Notes: generated from the sequence alone by a model not told the origin. A stretch of DNA of 64,000 bases from Cladobotryum mycophilum (GCA_036429605.1 CM071589.1:2108001-2172000); one strand, 5' to 3'. Positions 22,776 to 34,673 are shown, counted from the first letter of the stretch. A program made the numbers and translations.

Positions 22776-25123
22776 ATGGAGAAGAAGAGGAAGCTCCCCG
22801 CCAGAGCTTCGGCTCGTGTCGAGAGCGCCAACAAAAGGCGAAATGTCACGCCTCGCGAGCGTTCTGAGACGCCTGCTCCTCCACCACCGCCTCCACCTGT
22901 AATCAAGGAACCTACTCCTCCTCCGCCGCTGCCCAAGTCTATACAGCCCGGAAAGCCTCTGCCCACCGTTGAGGACGCGCAGCCAGAGGACCTATCGGCC
23001 AAAGAATACCAGTCCATATCTGAGAGGTAATTAAGGCGGAAAAAAAAACCTTGCTTCTCTCTCTATTTACTTGCTAACATGAGATTCACTACAGTGGCGT
23101 ACTCTCCGAGGCGCTCTCTCGCTCTCGGCATAAATGGATTAGCGATGGCCTGTTTGAAAAGTACTGGACCAAGCCATTCAAGCGCAAAGGTGTTCTGAAT
23201 GAGGATCCAAAGAACCCGCCAAAAGACAGCATGGCCAAGGTCGGCACAGTGACCATCACTATTGAGCCGCACATCGTCGAGGCTACCATGTTCATTGTCA
23301 AAGATTCCAAGCCACGCCTTCCAGCAACCTTCCAGCAGAACACACCAAAGACATCGCTGCCGCAAACCCAGCCGCCCGTTCGACCGATATTACAATACGG
23401 CCCTCCCAATGGCTCAATGCCGCCTCCATCCGCACCCAAGGCATCGACCCCCACACCAAATACGCCGACTGTGGCTCCTACACCTACTGCTGCTCCAAGT
23501 CCCTCTCCAATTCCACCACAACAATTGCCGCAGCCTTCGCAGCCGCCTCCTACGGCATCGTTAGAGGCGCCTAAACTCCAAGCGCCGCAACTCCAAGCAC
23601 CGCAAATGGCGACAAATGTAGCCCCGACCCCTTCACCAAGTCCTGGCTTTCCACCACGGCCCGCAGTTCCTGCTCTCGCGGCCCCTCAGCCGGCCCCTCA
23701 GCCAGTACCCCAATTGGCTCGCCCGCTGTCTAATCCTCCGTCGGAACACCATCCATCCTCGACATCATTGGCGAGACCACCGGCATCCGCACCGCCTCCT
23801 GCAAATACAATAAGCACCACTCGCCCTCTAGTGAGCGCGGCGCCAAGTCAACCACCTGCCGTCACAAGACCTCCTGCACCTGCAGGGCAACCTCCCGCTC
23901 CCGCAGTGAAACCTCCTCCAAATGATCCTGTAATTGCTTTGCTTGCCCAAAAGGCCTCTGGAGATGCTGCACTTCGCGATCTAATGAAGAGAGTTGCTGT
24001 AGGTCAGGCTAAAGAAGGCGAGCTGGCTCACTTTCAAAAAATCATAGACCAACTGAGCGCAGAGTATCGTCGAAGTGGTGGCCAACAAGGTCCTTCTGCT
24101 GATAGGCTGCTTGTGGATGGGAAAACCGTTAAATACTTTGCAGACGAGGTGCGAACTATTCTTAACATCGTTTTGGCATCCAATCCAGAGCAAAAGTCGG
24201 GCGATTTGCGACCCCCACCGCGGAGTGACCCCCTGGTGGTGTTGCTTGTAAAGACTGCTCTGGAAGATCAAAGGACAAAAGATATGATTACTCGAATTGC
24301 CGAAGGTCGTCCAGGTTTTACGGACTCTACAGATTTGAAAGAGATTCTTGATAGGCTGCATAGGGACGCGAAAACGGTTCCTCAAGGCCTGCCTACCCCA
24401 TCGCCAGCAAAGCAGCAGCCACCAAATGGAGGTCCCAACGGCCATACGAAACCTCCCCAGTCGCTGCAAGCGCCCCAAGTACCACAGACACCGCAACAGC
24501 CCAACCAACAAGCGTTAAGATCAAAGGGCCCTCCTCCGACGCCCAAACATGATGTTTCCGCGGTGGTGTTTGACTTTGGTAACGGCGATCGCTACTTGTT
24601 TCCCAAGTTTAGTATCTTAGAGTACCTTCCCACCAACTCAGGACAGGAAGTGGTAGCATCATTCCTCATTGTCCGCAAGGGAAGTATATCGGAGTATGGC
24701 GGGGATCCTAAACTCGATTACTATCAACCGGTCACTATCCGAGTTGCTACTCCAAACGGTCGCCACCTGGAGAATCTCGCACGGGTTGTGGCTCCCCAAG
24801 ATGAAGTACGGCGCTATATGGATGATGTAATGGATAATATGACACGCGCAGAATATGTTTTATTGGCGATGCGTCTACCCCGTGTCTCCAGGGACGGCGA
24901 CAAGGAAGATGGTGTATTGGAAGAGCCAAAAACAAATAGCTTGACTCCACAAGTTGATTCAGAGGTTGAGCAGAATTCAGACGCCAAGCCTTCTGTTCTG
25001 TGGACTACGAGTGCGACCAATTCGTCAAAGCGGTTGGATTCTATCAAGCGTCATAATCCGGAGCGAGAGAGCGAGATCAAGTACCAGCGTCTGATTCAAT
25101 CAGTGGCAGCGAAGGATGCATAG
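22776..25123 (+). CDS. SWC3: SWR1-complex subunit 3-like protein
   Basis: The exons are 22776-23026 and 23095-25123, with a 68-nt intron (TTGCTAAC branch, phase 2), giving 759 aa. The recognisable part is the N-terminal SWC3 region: a Lys/Arg-rich start, a proline run, GKPLPTVEDAQP, LSAKEYQSI, ESGVLSEALSRSRHKW and FEKYWTKPFKRKG. In yeast this protein is part of the SWR1 remodeller that deposits histone H2A.Z. The middle (about 155-390) is very rich in Pro, Ala and Gln and probably disordered. The C-terminal half has a folded segment around VVFDFGNGDRYLFPKFSILEYLP and VLLAMRLPRV, which resembles fungal homologues but lacks a named motif. Length is greater than yeast Swc3, as is usual in filamentous fungi. 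Confidence 0.8.
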
Positions 25124-25564
25124 TCCACGTAACGATAGCAAACATGTCGGAAGTTACAGTACGGCTTAGAACATTTTTATCAATGCTATGTATGACTAGA
25201 TTTTCTGGTTTGGAGGGTTAAAAGGGACAATTGTGTTTTGGAGCGGGAGATTTGGGTTAGGAGTAATGGCTAGGATTTGGGTGTCAGTACATGGGACATT
25301 ATCGGTGTATAGGCGAGACTCGTGATATCTTTATGTTTCTATCAAAGAAGGTTTGAATAGACGAACACTTCAAATATCATCATCCTTGCTTTGGGTACAT
25401 GACTGGGACGATTTGTTGTATCGCTAGGCTGTATAGTGACAGTACTTGATAGCATTGATATATCCCTTCTGGAGTGCTGACTTGCACTATCGTACAGAGT
25501 AACGATAATAAGAGGGATGGATATATAGTTTAGGAAAAAAATATGAAAAGGAACAAAAAAGAAT
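25124..25564. other. SWC3 3' flank and tRNA-Asp 3' flank
   Basis: 441 bases. An A-rich tract at 25535-25560 lies just past the tRNA 3' end and reads as T runs on the tRNA strand, fitting Pol III termination. No gene is seen. Confidence 0.6.
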
Positions 25565-25636
25565 CTCTCCCGCCGGGAATTGAACCCGGGTCCCAAGCGT
25601 GACAAGCTTGTATACTGACCACTATACTACGGAAGA
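25565..25636 (-). tRNA. tRNA-Asp (anticodon GTC)
   Basis: 72 nt on the minus strand. TCTTCCG pairs with CGGGAGA (one T-G pair). The CAAGC/GCTTG anticodon stem holds GTC. The T-arm has GGGTTCAATTCCC, and the discriminator is G. There is no intron, and it is complete. Confidence 0.97.
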
Positions 25637-26219
25637 TGTTCCAGGCGTGAAATCGCCTGTTGTAGCTGGATCAGATTCTGATTCGATGGTGGGGCTCTAT
25701 CTTATTCAGACTATACAGGGTCTCCTGTCCGTGGAATAGGAATACTTTGGTCTTGAGCGTAGAGTTTGTGCATAAAACACAGCAGGGAATATATATAATC
25801 TGAATCTCAAAGGGAATTTAGGACCTGTTTGACAGAATAAATTTGGTATGCACTTTGGCGTAAGGGTCCCAATGGTGCTCCAACTATAGGCCTATATCTA
25901 TGGGCTGATGATAAGTGGTCAGGGGAGACTCCTCGCTGTTGAATGACACATCCTTGGCATCGAACCTTTTATATATTCGTAAATTTAATGTTTTATCAGA
26001 CACTAGTAGGAAAGAGCTGAGCCTAATCAGAGTTTAATATATTGTGATTGTTGGTGGCGGAGTTGAGTTAAACCTAGAAATAAACATATAATGGTTTTTA
26101 CCTACCAACATGACATCTAAATCCAGACGATGAATGATGCTTTCAGGTAAACTTGACACGGAAGCCCTTTCTCATTCATTCTGCTGCTCTGTATTTTGCA
26201 CTGGAGCATCGTCGCCAAC
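25637..26219. other. Intergenic upstream of the secreted-protein gene
   Basis: 583 bases, AT-rich, with no gene visible. Confidence 0.6.
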
Positions 26220-27296
26220 ATGAGGCTCTCCTTCATTTTCTCATTATCTCTATTCGTCATTTCTGTCATGGCAGATGGTTATCTGAAAGACGACTCATTT
26301 CTATTACCTGGCTATTCTCCAAGGTGGAGGGTGAGGCCCGTCACGAATACTCCTGCTGTGAACAGACTAGATATGTGCAACACTCTCGAGACAATGGAAG
26401 CCATGATGCATTTCTTTCCCGATATAGTAAAAAAGATCCAAGCATCCGGTTCTACAGTTGATACATGGAAGGATGGAGGTGTTTCGGTAAAGGTGAGTCC
26501 TCATTTGGAAACGCTCAATAGGGATGGGATGTATGTTTCTCACGACAAATAGAAAATGTTGGAAGAGTTTAATCGATGGAACTCGATTCTAAAACAATTT
26601 ACAAATCGGCTTCGTGCCACCGATCAGTGGAGCGGGAATGATCAGGTCCGGATTGCTAGTTGTTATGTAGACGTACGTATTTTCCCAGCAACGAAGGGAA
26701 AACCATGGTAACTAATCATCGAAGGCAGTACTCTACGCAAACGACGAAAGCCCTCGAATTCTTTGAATGGATCGGTGCCCATATACCACTAGATGAATCC
26801 ATGGGACGCACAATCTTCGCCGTGCTCATTGATACAGGCAAGAATTATAGGGTCAGTGTTGCTGTGGATGTAGATACGTCGATGGGAGCTAACTTGAGAC
26901 TAGGTAATGGCCGAGGAGTTGTACCGAAATATTAAAGGAGTAAAAGCGGCCTTGCTCACTGAAAAGTTCCCCGACGACATTCCCGACTTTTGGTGTCTGA
27001 AGCCGTCTTGCGAGGAGAAGCCCCGACCAAAGGAAAAGACGAGAGAAGATATTGCATACTGGATAAAGAGTCACGATGGGCCGATTATCTCTCCCGGCGA
27101 CAAGAACGGAACGTTTGTTTTCATGTTGAACACGTGGAAGAGAAAGTATGGAAAGGATTTCCCGATAGAGGCGGGAGAGGATAATGCTGCTTTTTGGGCA
27201 CAGGAGTTGGGAAATTGTAAATTTCCTGACCCCAAGTGGTTTCATATATCCTTTCAACTACCTATATGCGAGGGGAATCCTTCCGGGCAGCAGTGA
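26220..27296 (+). CDS. Unknown secreted protein, four exons
   Basis: The exons are 26220-26492, 26553-26672, 26729-26851 and 26904-27296, all phase 0, with introns of 52-60 nt, giving 302 aa. Residues 1-18 form a signal peptide (MRLSFIFSLSLFVISVMADG). The mature protein is mixed alpha/charged, with six cysteines (CNTLE, ASCYVD, FWCLKPSC, NCKFP, PICEG) and no transmembrane segment. I recognise no domain. Every intron lies between codons, and the flanking frames are short, so automatic predictors could easily split or miss it. It lies between tRNA-Asp and the RTC5 gene. It could be a secreted enzyme or a host-interaction protein, but the sequence does not decide that. Confidence 0.72.
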
Positions 27297-27927
27297 GGCT
27301 GAGGAAAGGGGGGGTTAGATCTTGGCATAGTTGGTATGAGGAGGGAAATAGGAATATGATGGTGTCTTCATTTCTTTTGCTTCAAAACTGATACGCTGAC
27401 AAACGGGAGAAAAAGAGCTCTGGATTAGAGCCTGCGATAACGTACCCATCCTAACACTGGCAATAAACAGAAGTAGAAATAGACAGACACAAGAGGAGAT
27501 GGGCAGAAACAAGAGAAACGGACAGAAACAAGAGGAACGAACAGATACAAAAAGAAATCATCAGACACGAGAGAAGCCAAGAGATACAATGCTCTACTTG
27601 CGTGTTTGCATGTGAAGATGGCGGATAATAGGCCATGTTCAAGCCACGACACGAACAGGATCCATGATGGTGTTCGACCTGCATGGGTTCACGTAACGCT
27701 TCTGGCGCTTTATGCAGGCACCTACGTAACCACTGACACACTTTCCTTAGGTCCACCACTCAGTGATCCCTCTGCAGCAACAGCTTCCAGTAACACGAAC
27801 TGCCTGTCGTCCGTCTCACCACAGCCAAATTGCTGCCTAATTTTCCTCTAAATAATTCATTAGGGATACAAATACCTTGATTCGATTGAGATGATAACAA
27901 CTGTCTGACCATTGAACGACTTTCAAG
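27297..27927. other. Intergenic, RTC5 promoter
   Basis: 631 bases. It includes short repeats of AGACA/GAAACA type at about 27465-27575 (e.g. acagaaacaagagg copies). No gene is seen. Confidence 0.65.
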
Positions 27928-29888
27928 ATGGGGCAGGGTGTCTCTCACGAACATGCGCCGCAGCGATCGCGGAATGAGCTGACCCATGAGCTGGTGAGCC
28001 TCCGTCCGCCATTCCTCTTGAAGAGGAAAAAAAGAAAAGAATTGACCATTATTGAATTATTTAATAGGCATACAAGTTCAAGGGAAAATGCTTCACGTCT
28101 TTGGAGTATTATTCCTTAAAGGAAGTCTTCAAGAGCCTCGCCGATCAGCAAGGCGACATCAAGTACCTGAAGGAAGACACCATTAGTCGGTTCCTCGAGA
28201 TCCCGGACATTCTCGGTGCATCCCCCGTGGTCTTCCAGATGGTGTCCTATCTGGGAGCTTTCCCTTTCCTCAAGGAGGCGCCTGTGATCATTGAACTTCC
28301 ACAGCTGATCATGATCGTGGTCATTATGACGGAGCGATACAAGCGCGTGTTTGCGAGAGCTAGTGACAGGACAAAGCTTCTCTTTAAAAGCTTGGCTGTC
28401 TACGATCGCAAGGCATCGGAAGCCGGCTTCTCGCCTCCTCCTTCGAGGCAACAAGGTGCTAATGGAAGCTCCAATGGAGATACCAATAGAAATGCCAATG
28501 GAAATGGGAATGCTAATGGGAATGGACATACCAATGGAAATTCCAATGGCCACACCAAAGGCTTCGCAGTAGACGAGCCGGGTGATGATTCGGATATTGA
28601 AGACGAGGACGATGACCTTGTTCTCACTGCATTCGAGCTGCTCGATGTCAGTGAAGCCGTCAGACGTGGTGAGGCAGCAGAATATCATGGCGCCATAATA
28701 CCAACCGATAACTTTCGGAAGCTACTTATGCTCTTATTGCTGGCTGCTCCTCTGGATCCGCAGGAGAGCTTGTCGCAATATGCCAGCAGAGTAGTTGGCG
28801 ATGATTTAGACACTCTGCGGGACATTGCCGAGTGCATTCTCGCCTCATTCGTAGACGTGGAAACAGCACCAGGCATCAAGTATAACCACTTCAAGAACGT
28901 CATTCCTGTACTATTCCCTAACCTTTTCACTGGATTTAACGGACTGTTTGAACATTTTCTATTCTCCAAGGACCTCGACTTCTCAAAGCACACAAAGGAA
29001 AGCCAAGGCGCCCCCAACGTCAATCTCACGATGGCACAGCCGTTACTCATCAGCAACACCGAAATCATGAACGAGCACATCTTAGCGCAGATATCCCTGT
29101 TTCTGCCTGGCTCCGATCTCTTCCGCAGAGTAAGACTCCTTTATTCTGGCAACGAAGCTGGGTTTTCGATGGGAAGCTTTGAGTCAAAGGTGTTTAATTG
29201 GAGAGCCCCGACAATTCTGCTGGTGAGCGGAACCCGTCTGGGAGATGTGCCTGACGGGGGTCAGGAGGCTGCGTTTGCATCATCTCTTCCCCCAAAACGG
29301 ACTCCGCATGGCAGCAAATCGAATCGCCTTACATTTGGCATCTATGTTAGAGAACCGTGGAAACATACTCATAAGGAATGCTTTGGAGATTCGGAGACAG
29401 TATTGTTCCAGCTAGAGCCTATCCACGATGTCTTTCCCGCATCCACCCTCAACACAGATTATGTGGCATACACAAAACCTCCGGGTAATCAGGCAAGTCT
29501 GGCCTTTGGTTGTCCCCATCCTAAACCAACAAAGTCAAACCGAAAGGACGGAACTTTTTCTCTTGGATCTGTCTCTCTATTACTAGACGGTTCGTTCGAA
29601 TTCGGAGTATTCAATCACGACCACAAATCTCGAGGAGGCGCCTTTCATACAAGCGTCACAAGAAAATTTGACTTTCAGGATCGATTCCAAGTTGAGAAGC
29701 TGGAGGTTTGGGGATGTGGTGGTGATGCAGAGGCCAAGGCCCAGGCAGAACGGTGGGCCTGGGAGGCGAGAGAAGCAGAAGCTCGTCGGAAGATTAACCT
29801 GGGGACAGGAGATTTAGAAGCCGACAGAGCATTGCTGGAGATGGCCGGCCTTGTTGGCGCGAACCGTAGTGGTGGATCAATGGCGTAG
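27928..29888 (+). CDS. RTC5: RTC5-like TLDc-domain protein with myristoylation N-terminus
   Basis: The exons are 27928-27993 and 28068-29888, giving 628 aa. It starts MGQGVSHEH, and G2 with S6 fits the eukaryotic N-myristoylation consensus. Residues about 23-130 resemble the N-terminal part of Rtc5. An Asn/Gly-rich repeat at about 140-175 and an acidic patch follow. The C-terminal half (about 320-560) holds the TLDc domain, with LLYSGNEAGFSMGSFESKVFNWRAP spread over its start, then FQLEP, FGCP, LDGSFEFGVFN and the W-G-CGG end. TLDc proteins bind the V-ATPase, and yeast Rtc5 is a vacuolar TLDc protein that promotes V-ATPase disassembly. The C-terminus is a charged Ala/Glu-rich helix. Confidence 0.87.
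28468..28560 (+). repeat. Degenerate Asn-Gly codon repeat inside RTC5
   Basis: Imperfect AATGGNAATG-type repeats encode an NGN-rich linker of about 30 residues (for example NGNGNANGNGHTNGNSNG). They are in frame and lie between the two folded parts. Confidence 0.8.
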
Positions 29889-30141
29889 AGTTTGAGACTT
29901 GTCTTTTTCTTTCAGGCGTTTGGGTTGTTTCCTCGATGATCACTCAAGATCACGAAGCAGATTGTGGGAAGTAAACAAAAGGATATCAATGGTACATGGT
30001 TCATAACTATAGGACATAATATGAGCAGGGTAACGGCGCCCGTTTCCAACTATCTTACACACACTCTGATTTTCACCCCTGGACTCTGAAGAACTCGAGC
30101 GAAATATCATGGCCCTTTTTACACAAGATTTCCTGCCCAAT

Positions 30142-30893
30142 CTATTTCTTTGAGATAGCTTCTCCAATGGCACCCAGCGAACTTTTGGGGCTTCTTGATT
30201 TCTTGTCTGATTGTTCGTCCTTTGGTTCCTCCTGCTGCTCAGCGACTGCCTTCTGGCCCTGGTTCCATAATCCCATCTGGCCAAGAACCCCTCCAGTACC
30301 TTGCGTCTCCTCTTTGACACTTGGTTCAGTGCCATCAGCTTCTTCAGAATGACCCGCCGCTCGTTTTTGTAATCTTGCCTTGAGTGCCTTTTCTTCCTGG
30401 TCTCGAATTTCGAGCTCGAGGAGCCATTTCTGGCGCTTCTCTTCGGCATCCTTCTCCTCCTGTAGCTTGCGCAGCTCCTTGGTCTTCTCGCGGTCCTTTT
30501 GGTAGTACATGCTGCCTGCGACCATGGCAATGACTGTGAATCCCTGGGCGGCGACACGGGCGCGGAACATTCGGTTGGCCTGTCTTGAATCGCCTCTTCG
30601 GAGGGCTCGATAGGCGTTGACGAAGGCGAAGACCGTGAGACCGATTCCTACCGGCGCAATTGGTTAGGAGGGGATATCTAATGGCCAATTCGGACTCGAG
30701 ACCTACCCAATGGAACCAGTGGCTCCTCCCTGAGCTTGCGCATGACTTTCTGCATAGGCTTCTCATTGTAAACCTCTCTACTCTCTTTTGTGAGCATGCT
30801 ACCAGGTGGGGGAGGTGATTTCTGAGCGTTGACCTACGCATTGTCAAAAGACGAGGGCATTTGCCCGGGATACTCCGTCGGCCTGTCTGCCAT
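30142..30893 (-). CDS. RCF1: Respiratory supercomplex factor 1, HIG1 domain
   Basis: Minus-strand exons 30893-30838, 30777-30707 and 30647-30142 give 210 aa. The protein is an inner mitochondrial membrane HIG1 family member that associates with cytochrome c oxidase and III-IV supercomplexes. The HIG1 domain covers about residues 20-95: YNEKPMQKVMRKLREEPLVPLG, a first helix IGLTVFAFVNAYRALRRGD, then RMFRARVAAQGFTVIAM with the RxRx3Q signature, and YYQKDREK. A charged coiled-coil C-terminus follows. In intron 1 (60 nt) the first AG after the donor is only 16 nt away and unusable; the AG ending at 30778 joins DNA to EVYNEKP and keeps the frame. Introns 1 and 2 are 60 and 59 nt. Confidence 0.9.
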
Positions 30894-31453
30894 TGTGTCC
30901 GAGAGGCTCTGGCGGAAAGGAACGAAATGCGAGATTTAGGGGATCCCAAGGTTTTGTGCCTTCTTCAAAGATTGCGATCTCCGAGGCGAAGAAATTCAAT
31001 ATCGATGACTACATCACAGCACTAAAAATGCCCTGTATGCTCCTACCCCACAGTGACCTGCAAGTGTGCTGACCCCACTAAAAGAGCTCTGCCGCCAACG
31101 TGGGAAAGCGCCTGTGGCAACTGGGCGGCCAACACTCCATCTGTTTCTAAGCTCCATCCATCCATCGACTTTACTCAGCAGCATCGATCTCGACCAAACT
31201 TATCATTTGCCCCCAAGCTCTACCGGTGCAACCGCAGACGAAGCCACAGTAACGCGCGACGAATGGTAGATGAAAATTGAACCGATCCGTAGTAGACGAA
31301 CGAGATTGCGAAATTACGATCTGGAACTGCGATCGACCCCTCAGCTGTCGAGACAACTTCAACTGCCAGAGGCAACAACACTCCGAGTGGTGACGACCCT
31401 CGAACAATAGGGCGAGATCGTCGACTAGTAAACACTATGTTGAAATCTTAGCC
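30894..31453. other. Divergent promoter between RCF1 and the ZZ/EF-hand gene
   Basis: 560 bases shared by two head-to-head genes. No open frame with coding character is seen. Confidence 0.7.
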
Positions 31454-34186
31454 ATGTGGCTATCGACTCCCTCGGTCGAGTCTCTTACTCGGCCGCGAAT
31501 CGCTGTCGCCGTTGTATCCGCCGTTGCGGCTGCGTCAATCGGCTACTATGCCTACGCTGCCCGAGCCAGTGCATTGCAGCCGACCATCACCTCCCTCCCC
31601 GGCGGTGGACTTCATAGGAGCAACGCCATCCGTCGGACGAGGCGATCGCGCGGAAATGGTACTGCCTCGAGCTCTTCCTCTGAGGCACCCGGTGACGAGA
31701 ATGCCGAAAATCATGAAGCCCACACCATTCAACCAACGGGCGACGGAGAGACAGTTGTCGAAGCGAACGCCGATGACTGGTTCAACGATCACTCCGTCTT
31801 CCCCGCCTCTCAGAGGGCTGGCCACAATATTGTGAACCTACTGTTTCGAGTCTCTGAAGACAATGCTCGTCGTAACGGCTGTGTGCATAGGGGCTGTCAG
31901 TGCAATGCATGTGGCATGGTTCCTATTCGGGGTGTCCGCTATCGATGTGCCAATTGCGCTGACTTTGACCTCTGCGAAACATGTGAAGCTCAAGGGGTTC
32001 ATATCAAAACGCACATTTTCTACAAGATCAGAGTCCCGGCTCCACCGTTTGGTCCAAGGCAAATGCAACCTGTCTGGTATACTGGAGATCCCGATACGTG
32101 CCGACGTAATCTTCCTAGAGGACTAATTGCGAAGCTCTCAAGGGAGACTGGTTTTGAACGGCCCGAGCTGGAGGCATTCTGGGAACAGTGGACTTTCATG
32201 GCAAACACCGAATGGAGAGAGGACCCTGATGAATTGTGCGTTGCCATGGATCGCAAGACGTTTGAGCGATGCCTCGTACCAACAGGGGGCTCAAGACACG
32301 CATCTCCAAATCTCATCCATGACCGAATGTTCTCCTTTTACGACTCGAACAAGGATGATCTCATTGGCTTTTCCGAATTTCTCCACGGTTTGTCCTACCG
32401 AAAGCGGAAGGATAAGTTGCGCAAGGTCTTTGACGGCTACGACATTGACGGCGATAAGTATGTCAACAGACGTGACTTTTTACGCATGTTCCGAGCCTAC
32501 TATGTCCTCTATAAACAGATGCACAAGGACATTCTTGATGGACTAGAAGATCAGTTACTTGCCAGCACTGAAGCACAGCAGCTGGTTGCCAGTCGCCAAC
32601 CTCTAAGCAGTCTTTTCGGTAGAGAGGGAAGAGTCCCGTCGGCTGATAATAACCTGAGGTTTGACGGCAAAACGTATCGTGCAGATGGTACTGTCGAAGT
32701 TGCCCCTGGATTTGAACATGCTGTTGTCACGGATCAGCAAGACACGGCAAAGCGGGAGGACATCCTGACAAGTCTCTTTGCTTATGGAACTGATCACCGT
32801 TCTCGTCGTCGATTCGCCGCTGGTGCTGATAGTGACTCTAATTGGCGGACAGTTCATAGCATGAACGGTAATGACACCGATCGGACATACTGGGTCACTT
32901 TATTGGAACCGCCCACTACACTTGAGGAGTTGCCGGCCGTTCTGGTTAACAACAATAACAACAACGAAACCGATACTGAGGATGATGGTGAAGATGAAGA
33001 GCGAGACCGGGAGGCTGATGAGGATCAAGACGGCATCTTCGGTGAAAGACGTGATTCAGACTTTGATCCCTTTGCAGCCGGTAGAATACCCACTGAAAGT
33101 GAGATCCGAGAAGGCTACATCTTGCATATGCGCAACCAAGGTCCAAAGCTGGAGAAACGGCGCCGGGACATGGCTCGTAAGCAGCTCCATGAACGATGGA
33201 AGAGAAGACAATTTTATCTTGATGAAGAGGAAGGTGGACGGGCTCCAGATGACTGGGAAGATGAAGAAGATATCCTTACACACGACCCCACAGCAGAGAG
33301 CTCCAAGATGGCTCAACGTCCCTCATCAACACGCTCTAGGTCTAGCTCCAAGGTTAGGTTTGCTGAGGATACGGATGATTTCGAAACCCGATCCAATGCG
33401 TCAACATCCTCCAGAAGTCTTCCGGAACGCTGGGGAGGCATGGATATCCCCACTGCTGAAAGAGACGCTGGAAAGGAAATTCTCTACCAAGTAACACAGC
33501 AAGCCTTCAACGAGCTGCTTGACACCATTTTCAAGCCAGCTGAAGATCTTGCAACTGAGGCGGCTGAGACTAAGGACCAACGAGAGCGATACAAGGATAC
33601 GATCGATGCTCTTGATTCGACCGAGGAAGACGCTAATGACAAGGCTTCACAAACGAATGGCGTCACAAATCCTTCTCACCAAGCTATCGAGGATAAGGCA
33701 CTCGAGGAGCTATTAGCTGTGACGGGATACACCATCGAACAACAAGAAGAGCCTCGCAATGCTGTGGAAATTGATATTACTATTGAAATTTTGGCCGATG
33801 AACAAACTGAGGAATCTTCTTTAGAGATAGTAGAACATTCTGAAACTGAATACCGCGATCCCACTTTACCACAATTCCGCCCCAACAGCGAAGTTCCGGC
33901 AATTGGTCTTTTTACTCCATCATCGAGCAGGCATGCCAGCATGACCTCGGGTGAGGGTGTCAAGCAAGACGGAGACCAGGGATCCACCGCAACCACTATG
34001 AGCGAACCTACACTCGAGATGCTCCGCAGGTGGAAACAACTGAACACGGCGGAAGCCGAGGCAGCCAAGAGGGGAGGGTGGGGCCGACTCAGTTTCGAGG
34101 AGTTTGAGGAGATTTATAAGAAACAGGAGCATCAAGGGAACAGATTGGATTATCTCGGAAGCTGGATCGACTTCTGTATCCCCTAG
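31454..34186 (+). CDS. Membrane-anchored ZZ zinc-finger and EF-hand protein
   Basis: A single exon of 910 aa. A likely transmembrane anchor is at about residues 16-36 (AVAVVSAVAAASIGYYAYAA). A ZZ-type zinc finger lies at about 143-190, with CxxC pairs (CNAC, CANC, CETC) and a final HIKTH. Two EF-hand loops follow: D297-SNKDDLIGFSEF and D330-IDGDKYVNRRDF, each with acidic residues at the calcium positions. The last 500 residues are acidic and probably disordered, with an Asn run and DDGEDEERDREADEDQD-type stretches. ZZ fingers bind proteins, often N-terminal histone or degron peptides; EF-hands bind calcium. The combination suggests a calcium-responsive adaptor on an intracellular membrane, which is inference. 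Fungal homologues are annotated only as EF-hand proteins as far as I know. Confidence 0.82.
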   Translation: MWLSTPSVESLTRPRIAVAVVSAVAAASIGYYAYAARASALQPTITSLPGGGLHRSNAIRRTRRSRGNGTASSSSSEAPGDENAENHEAHTIQPTGDGETVVEANADDWFNDHSVFPASQRAGHNIVNLLFRVSEDNARRNGCVHRGCQCNACGMVPIRGVRYRCANCADFDLCETCEAQGVHIKTHIFYKIRVPAPPFGPRQMQPVWYTGDPDTCRRNLPRGLIAKLSRETGFERPELEAFWEQWTFMANTEWREDPDELCVAMDRKTFERCLVPTGGSRHASPNLIHDRMFSFYDSNKDDLIGFSEFLHGLSYRKRKDKLRKVFDGYDIDGDKYVNRRDFLRMFRAYYVLYKQMHKDILDGLEDQLLASTEAQQLVASRQPLSSLFGREGRVPSADNNLRFDGKTYRADGTVEVAPGFEHAVVTDQQDTAKREDILTSLFAYGTDHRSRRRFAAGADSDSNWRTVHSMNGNDTDRTYWVTLLEPPTTLEELPAVLVNNNNNNETDTEDDGEDEERDREADEDQDGIFGERRDSDFDPFAAGRIPTESEIREGYILHMRNQGPKLEKRRRDMARKQLHERWKRRQFYLDEEEGGRAPDDWEDEEDILTHDPTAESSKMAQRPSSTRSRSSSKVRFAEDTDDFETRSNASTSSRSLPERWGGMDIPTAERDAGKEILYQVTQQAFNELLDTIFKPAEDLATEAAETKDQRERYKDTIDALDSTEEDANDKASQTNGVTNPSHQAIEDKALEELLAVTGYTIEQQEEPRNAVEIDITIEILADEQTEESSLEIVEHSETEYRDPTLPQFRPNSEVPAIGLFTPSSSRHASMTSGEGVKQDGDQGSTATTMSEPTLEMLRRWKQLNTAEAEAAKRGGWGRLSFEEFEEIYKKQEHQGNRLDYLGSWIDFCIP

Positions 34187-34673
34187 GTAAGGACACACAA
34201 GACAGGGAGAATGTGGGAGAATAGGGTTTAGACATGAACATTCTTATGCGGTGTACATTATTTTTATATAACAGGGGCTCAACAAGGCTGGACAAAAGGG
34301 ATACAAAACAGCGGTTATTTGGAGGGAGCGCCGAGTATGGATATTTATGAGAAGCGATTATTCACATGAAGGCGTTTCTTACTTTAAGTGAGTTCTAGGA
34401 CTGAAGCCTGAAAGAAGCTATGCGTGCTAGTATACTTATGATTTTGTATAGTGAATGTTGTTCCTCGATCTCTTAGTCATGACTTCCCAGCACGTCGGAT
34501 TGATCTTGACTTCTCGTTATATCCTCTTTCCCGATGGCGAGGACGCATAGCACTTTCCAAAGGGACACTCGGACAGACGAGTCAATCGACGCGGGACCGA
34601 CGTTTTCTTCTCTTTCATCACCAAACAACTTCTTTCGTTCTCAACATTACCCCAAGAATCATTACCAAACAAA
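34187..34673. other. Intergenic
   Basis: 487 bases between two plus-strand genes hold the 3' flank of the ZZ/EF-hand gene and the promoter of the small membrane protein gene. No gene is seen. Confidence 0.65.
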
